Shown piece by piece: positions 1 to 9,841 of a DNA stretch of 64,000 nucleotides. The DNA lies in NCBI GenBank assembly GCA_010279815.1, contig QEOQ01000141.1:1296176-1360175 (forward strand). Direction: 5' to 3'. Origin of the DNA: Brachionus plicatilis. Its lineage: Eukaryota; Rotifera; Eurotatoria; Ploima; Brachionidae. Under the pieces are notes generated by a model, which was not told the DNA's origin, made no database searches, and worked only from the letters and a program-made list of their open reading frames with translations. The position numbers and the translations under genes were made by a program. How positions within the stretch are numbered: position 1 is the first letter of the stretch; every line of letters begins with the position of its first letter.

Positions 1-2412
1 GGTCTAAGATTAATTTTTTCATTTATTATAAAACGAAATATAAAAAAAATAATTTTGTGTTTTTATGAATGATTTTTTTTTTCAAATAAAATTAGTATGT
101 TTAATTCCTTTTTAATGTGATAGCCTTTGGCAAAATTTTGATTGTTTTTTTTATTCTTTAATGTCCAATATTAATTTTGATGATCCCAAAGACATTTGAT
201 GAGAAATATTTTATTTACCTAAATGGACCGTAACTTAATTAAAGATTGCATTTGAAATGTGAACCTCATGGCTAAAATGACTTTGGATAGCCAAACCCAA
301 ATAGACAGAAAATTTGATTTCTTTAATTAACACTCAAAATTTTTCGTCAACATATCTTTGTTAGACTTTGAGACGCTTATTTGTGCCAAATCAAAGCATT
401 TTCAAAAAATTTAAAATTTATTATTTAAATTTAAAAAAAAGCTTTATTGCTTAAAAAGTTAAATAATTAAGTAAAACAAGTTTAAGGCTCATAAAATTTC
501 TTCCATTCTATTTAAAAGTTATGAAGCTTGAAATATTAGAAATATTTTTTCTAGCGTGTAGTAGGCTAATGTAAAAATGTGATTTTGATTTTCAATTTTT
601 TATCGTAATTAAACTAGAGAACGTTTCAGTCTAGTAACTTGCCGATTTGTATTTATAGCAAAATATGTCTTTAATTCACTGTTTTTCAAGACAAAATAAT
701 TAAGCAAATTTAATTTTTAATTTTTATTAATAGAAATTACTTAACTGTTTTCAGTAATTTAGTTGTAAAAATAATTAAAATTTCCAATTAAATTAATTAT
801 TTTTTTAGTCTAAATATCGAAATTACTTTAAAAATATTTGCAGGGAAATTTCTAAAATCTAGGAAGCGTTAAAATCAAAAGTAAATCAAAAGTAAATTTT
901 TATTTTTATTCTTGTTATATTTTTTTTTCTAATATAGAATAAAAAAAATTTTAATTCAAATCTAAAAATGAGTCTAGGAATTTTTTAATTCTTTTAAAGT
1001 AGTTCAGCAAAATACTTTCTGCAATCAAGTCGGTACAAATTTCAATTTTTCTTTCTAAATTCATTAGGAGCGAGTAAACTAGAGCTGATAAAAATAAGTC
1101 TATTTCAAATATAATGAAAAATGGTATTTGAGAAAAAAAAAATATTCTCAAAATTATTTTTTATATAATTAGGGAAATTTCAATTAACTTAATAATTAAC
1201 TCAAATTTTATCTTAATTAAACAGAAAGAAATTCACATTTGGATTGTGTTTGTTTAATAAAGTTATTCACAAAAGGACTTTTTTATATTTTTTAATAATT
1301 AATTATGAATTTTGAATCTATTTTAAGATAATTTTGAACAATTATTTTTTTAAATGACAAATTATCTTTAATTTTTGATTTAATGAAGTTTTTACATCGA
1401 TTATCAAAAATTTTCTCATCAAAATTTAAAGAATTAATTCATACGAGCTGCTGGTATTTTTAAAAATTTTTTTGTTTTAATTGCATGTTATTAAAATAAT
1501 AATTATTCTAGATATGGCTGTACGTTTTAAGTGCAATTGATTATTTTTCTCGATTACCAATCTTTTGCTCTTTAATAATAAAAAAAAAATAAACAAAAAA
1601 ATATTTTTTATTTACAAAAAAAATTCCTTGAGGATTATTTTGCTCGAAATTAAATTACTTTTTTGTTTTTAATTTAAATTTAAAAATGAGAATTAATATT
1701 TTCCAATTTATTTTTTTTAAAAGAGAGTATAATTTTTTTCTAGAAGCTTTAACCTTGAGCAATTCTTAAATCCAAAGATATTAAAATCAACAATTGTTGA
1801 TTAAGCAAACTAGCAAAAACAAAATCATTTAAAGAGGATTTTTAATGTAAAATTCTCGCCAAATATTTAAAAATCTTCTCCCAATTAGCTCACATTTTGT
1901 GCTAAAAATTGTCTATGACCAATTTTGAGAGTGACATTTGTGTCGTGATTTTGAAATTTAAATTAAAATTTTATTTTTTAAATCGGCGCCATTTAGAATA
2001 AAAAATTTATGATATACAATTAAAAATATCAATATCAATTGCTCTACAAGGTTCTAAAAACATTTTTTTAAATTTTGGTTCTGGTTATTTTGATTGTTCG
2101 GGAGAAGTTGACTCGCATTGAGCAAAAACTGACAAAGTTATTATTTTCGAAAGATAGAAATTAAGAACCATAGTCTTCGAAAACAATTTTAAAAACTCGT
2201 CCAAGCATGCAATTGTTTTTTTTTAATTTTCTCTTTATTCTTTTAAAACTTGTTGATAATGAAAATTTTAAGTAAAATCTACTTTTAATGCTAAAAATAT
2301 TTTTTTCTCCCTATTTAAATCATCAAAATAAATAGTTCGGTCTCATTTATTCTGCTAATTTAGATATTTTTGTGAGAATCTAAATATTTTCTAGCTAGTC
2401 ATTTGTCTCGTC
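1..2412. other. AT-rich intergenic stretch, no gene seen
   Basis: Very AT-rich sequence with many A and T runs. The short open frames (for example 951-1151 on the minus strand) are low-complexity Phe/Leu/Ile/Lys translations with no domain and no coding-like composition. The last few hundred bases should contain the promoter and 5' UTR of the gene starting at 2413; no promoter motif could be assigned. Confidence 0.6.
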
Positions 2413-5139
2413 ATGCTAAAAGTGTTCAACCGCGGAAACAAAAGTCAACTGACCGATTCGGAGTCGCCGGATCCCAGGCCTCAAACATCGAATTACAGGC
2501 GACAGGCCAGCCTAAGACACTCTCACTATTTCGGACACACCGAGAACTACGCCACCCTTGGCTCTCTGAAGCAAGGTGGCAAGGCCAATCTGATAAATTC
2601 CAAAAAGTACATCAGCTGCGAGAATGTCCGCCAATCGGCCGAAGAGTACCAGGATGTGATCGACGAGGACTCCACTGACGACGAGAACGGATTCAAGGAA
2701 AAAATCGCCAAGCGATACAACAGCCTGACAACCTTATTAATGAAAAGCTTTCGCAAGGCCAAGATAAAGAAAAAAAAAGAGGCCATGATGAACGACTCGG
2801 TCAGAAACGAGATTTTTCGTGACAAATCGGCCCGTAGCCCTAGGCTGCACGCCGAACGACACAACCCGTCCAGATCAAACGATACACCCATGCTGCCTCC
2901 AAGACACGACAACTGCAGAAAAAACAAGTCACCAGAGCCTGAAGTTGCCTCTCAATCAATTGCTACCATCTCTAGAAATCAACCAGTGAGTAAAAAAAAA
3001 ATTTGCCACGCAGAAAACCAAAAAGGCTCGGATGAAAACAAAAAAATTGACCATGATGAACCAGAAAGTGATGGGTCCGAGGAATGTGCGGATGGTTCAG
3101 TTCCGGTTTTTCTTGGTGCCAAAATTATTTCAAATGAGTTTGTTGAGCTTGAGCCATCGGTCAGAAAAAATACTGAGCCTAAAATATCCCAATTGTCGGA
3201 ACAAAAAACTAATTCGGAGATAAAAAGCGAGTTCAGTGGGCAGTCCGGTCTGTCTAAAACAAATCTTGGCGGAATAAATGACAGTTCTTTTGAGAAAAAA
3301 ACATCTGATAGTCCCAGGATCGCGATCAGCTCGGCCAATAAGCCTCAGGCCCCCAAACCACCAGTTCAGCTGTCAAAAAATGATTCAATCAGTGGAAAAA
3401 GAAGTTTGTCTCTTAAGCGAGCCAAGACTTTTACTGAACAACTCCAAGAGATTTTACTGGAACGAAAGCGAGCTTCAGCGCAACCACCCAAAGAAAATCC
3501 AAAGGAGGAAGTGAAAGAAACTTCGATTTTAGAAAGTTCAAGTTACAAATGTTTGAACAAAACGCTGGGCTATTATGACACCATCAACTCGACCAAGAGT
3601 CTTTATCAAAATCTTGACGATTCAAATTATATTAAGCAAATAAAAAATTTTAATGACTCGTCAATGTTAAAAGAAAGTCTAGTTAGTGAATTATCTTTTA
3701 GTAACTATTCTAATGATGATTCATGCGACGATTTCAAGGATTTAGTTCAAGTTCTTGCTCGACAAGATAATATGTTTAAGAAGAAATTTTTTGATTGTTT
3801 AATGACCAAGTTATGGGACACTACTCTGCCTTATAATGAATACCTTCAATTGAACAAGCTAATGAGCGCTCTATTTGGCGAAAACTATCACAAACTAGAC
3901 ACGAGTTTTTTGAACTCTTGTAGTCAAAGCAAGACAAGCAAACTCAATTCGGAGCAGGTGGTCAATTTGGTCAAAATGTTCTTGGACTCGAACAAAAGTG
4001 AAAATTTACCAAGTGCGCAAAATGAAGAGCTGAATTTTGAATACTTTAGCGTGGCTAATTTGATAAGTACACTGAAGAGAAGACAAAAAAAAGACACTTT
4101 GAGCTTAGAAGTAGACAAGTTTAATTCTCATTTGGATACACTGCTCAATACAGAAAATAAAGCCACCAGGCCTGATCCCAACTTTGAGTTGGAAAGAATT
4201 AACTTTTTGAACGGAATTAATACTAAACAAAATACAGAGTTAGATAAAGATTTGATGAAAAAAAATCAGGACAATTACTTTTCCCGGAACAGATTTAGAA
4301 ATACGATGGGCAATTTAGATTCCATTTTGGCTCAGTATACAAGCGGGCCGACACGACCACTTCAAACCATCTCTGCTGATTCAGCAATTAGCTTTCCGGG
4401 TGTAAAATTTTCCACTTTACAGCGCGATGAGCCAAGACCCAGCATTGCTAGATCAATTATGCTCAATACACCGGCAAAGACAAGCGGAATAATAGCCAGT
4501 TTTCAGCCATCTCAATTTATCTCCCAAGATTTGAAGCGAAATCAGGTCAGTGTCAGTGAAGTTCCGCAAACGTTTTTAGCCTCCAAAGTGATTAGTTTAA
4601 ATAAGCAATGTCCACCTAAGCCTAAAATTTCTATCTCTGAAAAAGAGGCCATGAATGTTAAAATGAGCAAAATTCGAAGTGTTCGGGAATTGTTTAAAAA
4701 TGATGAAAATCCTGACAATTTTCCAAAAAAAAATGAAATAACCATGGTAAAGGCTGAGAATTTAGTCTATGCACAATTCGAGAATAACATTTCTAAAGCT
4801 AGACTGCCATCGACTAAATCTCTATTGTCTTCTTCAGTCGACAACAAGACTTTAAACAAATCGATATCGAGTCCTTATACCACTGCCAAAAAGCTCCATC
4901 TGCAAGGAATTTATTCGACTTTGGGACCAAAAAAAGATTCTGGTGACATAATTTACTATCATCCAAATCAATTTAAATTGAATTGCGTTGAAACAAGCAA
5001 GCAGGTAACGTGTAATAGGAATCCAAAAGATTCACGAATTTATGAGTCAAAATCCACGAAAAGTTATCAGCTCAGTAATATTTTAGCAGATAAAATTTAC
5101 AATTACAATTCTAGAGAAATGAATCAAGCATATTATTAG
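2413..5139 (+). CDS. Large intrinsically disordered cytoplasmic protein, function unknown (908 aa, single exon)
   Basis: One uninterrupted frame of 908 codons from ATG at 2413 to TAG, in sequence clearly less AT-rich than its flanks, especially over the first 500 bp. There is no signal peptide or membrane segment. Residues about 1-330 are Ser/Lys/Glu/Pro-rich and look disordered, with a basic patch (KAKIKKKKE) near residue 120 and a proline-rich motif (PQAPKPPVQL) near residue 310. Residues about 440-570 are more hydrophobic and probably helical (FKDLVQVLARQDNMFKKKFF onward). The tail is again Ser/Lys-rich. An AATAAA at about 5197 lies some 55 bp after the stop and is a good poly(A) signal. 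I do not recognise the family. A scaffold or cytoskeletal regulator would fit the composition, but that is a guess. An upstream coding exon cannot be excluded. Confidence 0.8.
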   Translation: MLKVFNRGNKSQLTDSESPDPRPQTSNYRRQASLRHSHYFGHTENYATLGSLKQGGKANLINSKKYISCENVRQSAEEYQDVIDEDSTDDENGFKEKIAKRYNSLTTLLMKSFRKAKIKKKKEAMMNDSVRNEIFRDKSARSPRLHAERHNPSRSNDTPMLPPRHDNCRKNKSPEPEVASQSIATISRNQPVSKKKICHAENQKGSDENKKIDHDEPESDGSEECADGSVPVFLGAKIISNEFVELEPSVRKNTEPKISQLSEQKTNSEIKSEFSGQSGLSKTNLGGINDSSFEKKTSDSPRIAISSANKPQAPKPPVQLSKNDSISGKRSLSLKRAKTFTEQLQEILLERKRASAQPPKENPKEEVKETSILESSSYKCLNKTLGYYDTINSTKSLYQNLDDSNYIKQIKNFNDSSMLKESLVSELSFSNYSNDDSCDDFKDLVQVLARQDNMFKKKFFDCLMTKLWDTTLPYNEYLQLNKLMSALFGENYHKLDTSFLNSCSQSKTSKLNSEQVVNLVKMFLDSNKSENLPSAQNEELNFEYFSVANLISTLKRRQKKDTLSLEVDKFNSHLDTLLNTENKATRPDPNFELERINFLNGINTKQNTELDKDLMKKNQDNYFSRNRFRNTMGNLDSILAQYTSGPTRPLQTISADSAISFPGVKFSTLQRDEPRPSIARSIMLNTPAKTSGIIASFQPSQFISQDLKRNQVSVSEVPQTFLASKVISLNKQCPPKPKISISEKEAMNVKMSKIRSVRELFKNDENPDNFPKKNEITMVKAENLVYAQFENNISKARLPSTKSLLSSSVDNKTLNKSISSPYTTAKKLHLQGIYSTLGPKKDSGDIIYYHPNQFKLNCVETSKQVTCNRNPKDSRIYESKSTKSYQLSNILADKIYNYNSREMNQAYY

Positions 5140-6963
5140 AAATTTTTTATTTAATTTTCAATTAATATTAAATTTTTTTTGAGTTTTTTTTAAAGAAATA
5201 AAAACTACCGCCGCATATTAAAAAAAAAATTCAAAGCTTTTTGCCTCAAAATTTAGTAAAAATTGAACAAATAAATTACAATCTTGTAATTTATTTTACA
5301 CAAAATAAACCCACTTCCAGACTATTTCTTCCCTTAAAGACTGGTATCACAAGATTTAAATGTATTAAACTAATCTTGTAGCTGGATACGTTTGACTATA
5401 TTCTCGCTTTCCACTTGACACATTTTATGGTTTGCTGCTATCAATGTTAGGTCATTCTGTTATTTTAGTACAAGAAGAGAAATTTAAAATATTTTTCTTT
5501 CAAAATTTTGATGACCCATCAGAATTTTTTTTTGATAAAAAAATTGTAAATTTTTCGTATTTTAGGTCACCAAATATGTGACTCAAACTTATGTGACCCG
5601 AAAAAAAAATCTCCAGTCAAAAAAAAAAAATCAATACCTGAAACTAATTCTTGTAAATTAGAATTTAAAATTTTTTTAAATTGTATCCTTTTAAGCATAC
5701 AATTGCATAGCAATTCCAGATTTTTCATATTCAGAATTCAAACTAGCGGCGATCACCTAAGTATTCATTCTAAGCATAGTATTCTATATTTTTAAATGTA
5801 TTTGCACTTAAATCTGTAAAAAAATTTCGAAATGATGCAGATTAGGAACAAAAAACACAAAAAAAAACTTAAATTTGAAAAACATTATTTTCTATTAGGT
5901 CTAAAACTTGTTTTTAAAAATGTATCAGCCGATACTGATTACATATCGCCCAACGCTGATACTGATTATGATTTTCAAATACATTTAGGGCTATGAAGAT
6001 TTGCAGCGTTTTTATAGAGATTTAATTCAGATGAAACGAAGTTTGTGTAGGCTCATACAGAAAGAATTTAAGGCCTATAAATGTTTCTTCAATTTAAAAT
6101 TTGTTTCTTGGGGTTGTTTTTTCCAAAATTCCTAATGCTCGAAAGGAACAAGTCGAATTTAGAAAAGGAAGAGGATGCATTGGTCAGATCTTTGCACTAT
6201 GGAACATCTCTGAGCAGGTAATATATTCTTATCGATTTATATATTAGTTTAGCAAAATTATGCGAAATCACTTTACTTAAATAAAACAAAGCGATTTTTT
6301 TCTCTAGTTCCAAGTTTTCAATTCTTATTTTTACTTTTAAATTAAATGATCTTAGATTTTTTTTGATTGAAAAAATTATGAATAAAATTATGAGTTTCTT
6401 AAAAAAATTTGTTTAATATTTTGATATCCTCAGCAACTTTAGTCTACAACTATCAAGTTCTTTGACGATGATTGATTTTATTCTAACATTTAATTCTTAA
6501 ATAATTTATTTTTAGTATAGCACCATCAGAAAAATATTTTGTATCATTCTGAAAATTGATGTTCTTTTGTTCTTTGCTTCATTTTTCCATAATTTAATTA
6601 TAAAATCATAAAGTCAGTCCTTAATTTGATAAAGCAAAGTTTTTTAAAATAAAAAAGCCTTTAAATTTGGTTTTTAAGAAAAATAATTAAGAAAAACTTA
6701 ATTAATTTTTTTAATCTTTGGCTTAAATTTTTTCTTTAAATAATAAAACATCAAGGTGGAACTAACATTATATAAATTGGAATACTTCCCTTCATTTAAC
6801 ATAAATAAGATGTTTTGTTAAAAAAAATTATTTAAAAAATTTCTCAATTTGATTAAATTTTTAAAATAAAACTGATATTTTGCATAAATTATACAATAAA
6901 TTGAACAAATAAATCATATACCTTTATGAAATTTGATTATGATAAAATAAAAAGTGCTTATTT
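5140..6963. other. Intergenic region with transposon traces
   Basis: AT-rich with no host gene seen. Around 5564-5601 there is a short run of GGTCACC / ATGTGAC words like those iterated in the element at 16715-17512, so it may be a worn fragment of that family. A LINE fragment at 6128-6220 is listed separately. The rest shows nothing recognisable. Confidence 0.4.
6128..6220 (+). pseudogene. LINE reverse-transcriptase fragment (dead)
   Basis: About 31 codons read in one frame as IPNARKEQVEFRKGRG followed by CIGQIFALWNISEQ. This matches the non-LTR retrotransposon RT signature (E-Q-A-G-F-R-x-G-R-S/G-x-x-x-Q-I-F-x-L). No recognisable RT sequence continues on either side, so it is a short relic. 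Confidence 0.6.
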
Positions 6964-8210
6964 ATGAACAAAAAAAACTATTCCTTCAAAATGAGTGAAT
7001 TACAAAAACTTCATATAAAAACTCCATTGTTAAGAAGTCACGAGTTATCGCTGATAAATTCATTAAACGGCTTTGAAAGAAATATTTTTCTAAAGCTTGA
7101 CAATTGCCAGCCATCAGGAAGCTTTAAAATAAGAGGCATTGGATATTTGATTCAGGTAAAATTAGTATAAATTAATTTTTCTATATTAGCTTTAAAAAAT
7201 TTAAGACCCATCTAGAAAAAAATATAAATCTGGTTGTGTCCTCGTCGGGTGGTAAAAATTTACTAGTATGAAAAAGATTTTTATTTATTTTTATGTAAGG
7301 CAACGCTGGTCTTGCAGCTGCATATGCAGCCCAGCAATCAAATTTAAAATCTCTTGTCTTAACACCTACAACTGTTTTGCCTTCAGTTGTTCAAAAATTA
7401 AAGTAATAAAAATTTTTCAAATAAAATTTTATTCTAAATTTTTAATTTTAGAAGTTATAATGCCGATGTCATGATTTATGGTGATGTATGGGACGAAACT
7501 GATCGAAAAGCTAGAGAGATTTGTAATGGAAATCCATTAGCTCTGTATGTACCTCCATTCGATCACGAACTAATCTGGAAAGGAAACGCAAGTTTAATTG
7601 AAGAAATTTTTCATCAACTTGAAAACCTAATTCCGGACTGTATTGTTTGCTCAGTTGGTGGTGGAGGTTTAATTTTAGGCATAATCGAGGGACTAATCCA
7701 AACAGGCTGGATTAATAAAGATATAAAAATTATAGCTGTAGAAACCGAAGGGGCAGACTGCTTCAATGCATCAATTAAGGCCGGACTATTAGTTTCTTTA
7801 AATGAAATCACAAGGTAAAATAAAGAGAGCAAGAAGAAAAAAAATAATTTTTAAAAATTAGCATTGCCAAGTCGCTGGGCGCCAAAAAGTGTGCATCGAA
7901 ATTACTTGAGTACTATGATCAATTTAAAGGTAAAATTGAGTCAATAGTTGTGAGTGATACAGAGGTTGTGCTCACTATGGAAAAATTTTTGGGTATTTTT
8001 TAAAATAATTAATGATTTTTCTAAAACTGTTTTGCAGATGATCACAGATATTTGGTCGAGCCAAGTTGTGGTGCTTCATTGGTCGTTGCATACAACATAG
8101 ACAAATATTTAGGGAAAAATAAATTTAAAAATGTTGTTGTTGAGGTTTGTGGAGGTAGTTCCATTTCATTAGAGAACTTTTTAGATTATAAAAAAAGATT
8201 AATAAAATAA
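6964..8210 (+). CDS. SDS: L-serine dehydratase / L-threonine deaminase (SDS/SDSL family), six exons
   Basis: Model: join(6964..7155, 7206..7251, 7300..7402, 7452..7814, 7862..7992, 8038..8210), 335 aa, close to the usual ~328 aa. All introns are 45-50 bp GT...AG and frames join exactly. This is a fold-type II PLP enzyme that converts serine or threonine to pyruvate or 2-oxobutyrate plus ammonia in the cytosol. The PLP lysine is K55 in PSGSFKIRG. The substrate loop SSSGGNAG lies at about 76-83, the conserved VPPFDH...IWKG segment in exon 4, and the phosphate-binding glycine loop GGGG at 183-186. Near the C terminus the common CGGNN reads CGGSS (about 316-320), a possible cofactor-site variation. 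A second ATG at 6991 gives MSELQKL and could be the true start. The 5' end of exon 2 was chosen at 7206 because the nearer AG at 7188-7189 would bring a stop into frame. Confidence 0.9.
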
Positions 8211-9841
8211 AAATTACTATTTTCAAAATTTAAATATGAAATTTATCTTAAAAAAAATAAAATACCAACTTCTAATCTCTCTTACAAACTTCGATTCAAT
8301 TTTTATCCTATATTTGATTAAGACCATAAAATCAATTAAATTTGATTAGCACAAGAACATCCAAACAAGATCATCAAAATTTTTAAGACGAAAGTCTTAA
8401 CTTCGATTTTCATTATTAAATTATATTAAATAAAAACCCAACAAAAAATAATTGGATTTTTCTCCTAGTTTAATATCAAAAAAGCAATATAAATTCTTAA
8501 AAAGATTTAATTATTTTAATGGTTAAACACCCTTAATAAAATATATTAATATAAACACTCATGAAGTTTTTTAGACTGGTCAAAAATTTTTCGCTTATTT
8601 TGTCCTTAAATCAGTATTTAAATAATTTTTTTAGACTTCTCGAGACTATATGGTTAAAAAAATTGGATCTCCGAGAGTTAAAGCATTGACGCAATTTTTA
8701 TATTATATTTGCCAATATTCATATTCACTTTCAACTTCATTATCATCAACAAAATCATGGTTAGAAAATCCAGACATAAAATAATTTGCCTGAAACATTA
8801 TAGTATTACTGATTTCAACATAGTTTTTTTCTCCATTTTTTTTTGAAGATTTTTGATATTTTTTTTAACTCATGAACCCATTTATCCTAAAATAAACAAT
8901 TTTTCTTCTAAAAATTTCAATAATTATATAAATTTTTAGTTTTTGTCTTTTATTAGTGAAATATTTTTATCAAATATTTACTTTAGCCATTTTTTAAAAA
9001 TTATTTTCATATTATTTTCACATATAGTAGAAATTTTATTAAAAAAAATATTAATAAAGTAAATTTTGAAATTTCATCTTGATTTAACATTCAAAGCTTA
9101 TTTTTATGAAAAATTCGAAAAAACTTCACTAAAAGAAAAAAAAATTTGATTTTAAAACTCAAGGCTTACTAAATAAATGGTAAATGATCAAGGTTCAAAG
9201 CAAATAAAGAGAAATGGAGTACCTTTGAAGAGGTGATAGTTTCAATCAAAAGTCTTAATGACGTATTTAGAGTCGACTAAATTTTATAGACTATGCCAAA
9301 TAAAAATCAAGTTAAAAGCTTTTAAATGAAAATAATTTTATAATTATTTTATTTTTGAATTAGACAGAAGATTATTTAAAATGCTTTTAAAAACTGAAAT
9401 TAAAGAAAAAAGTGTGCAATAAATTTTGAACACAGAAAGTAAATATGAACTAATTGGTATTATTTTGTTTATTCCTAGTGAACATAATTTTTTTTGTTCT
9501 GTAAAAGAATTTTTTATTTTAGGAAAATAGCGACGCAAAAAATTAAAATTCTTCAAATTGTCCTAATCAATTTTTGAAAATTTTAAATTTGAAACGAAAA
9601 CTGAAATAGATTTTTTAATTCATTTTTTTTTATTGTCCAATATTTATATTTTTTTTATTTTTATCCAATTTCGACACTTATCATTCTGTCATTAGTGATG
9701 TTATATAATTCAATTTTTCCTAAAGGAATAGAAAATTTAATATATCATGATAGGAATTTATGAGAAACGATCAAACATATTTTAAAAGCTTGAAAATCTA
9801 TTTAAGGAATTTAATTTAAAAAATAGACAGCAATTTTCAAA
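8211..9841. other. Intergenic region
   Basis: AT-rich spacer between the dehydratase and GPCR genes. Apart from the short minus-strand coding-like stretch at 8703-8868, nothing recognisable is seen. Confidence 0.4.
8703..8868 (-). other. Coding-like minus-strand stretch, possible terminal exon
   Basis: An open frame of about 55 codons without an upstream in-frame Met of its own. It ends in an acidic, aromatic tail (FSNHDFVDDNEVESEYEYW, then a stop). The balanced amino-acid use differs from the Lys/Phe/Ile noise of the surroundings. A TTTCAG lies inside the frame and could be a 3' splice site. It may be the last exon of a decayed gene or of a transposon protein; no partner exon was found. Confidence 0.25.

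Noticed and set aside
951..1151. 66-codon minus-strand frame
   Set aside because: Low-complexity AT-rich translation, no supporting feature.
2547..2927. 126-codon minus-strand frame under the disordered-protein gene
   Set aside because: Antisense shadow; hydrophobic translation follows from the GC-richer sense codons.
7268..7474. 68-codon plus-strand frame
   Set aside because: It overlaps intron sequence and exon 3 of the dehydratase in the wrong frame.
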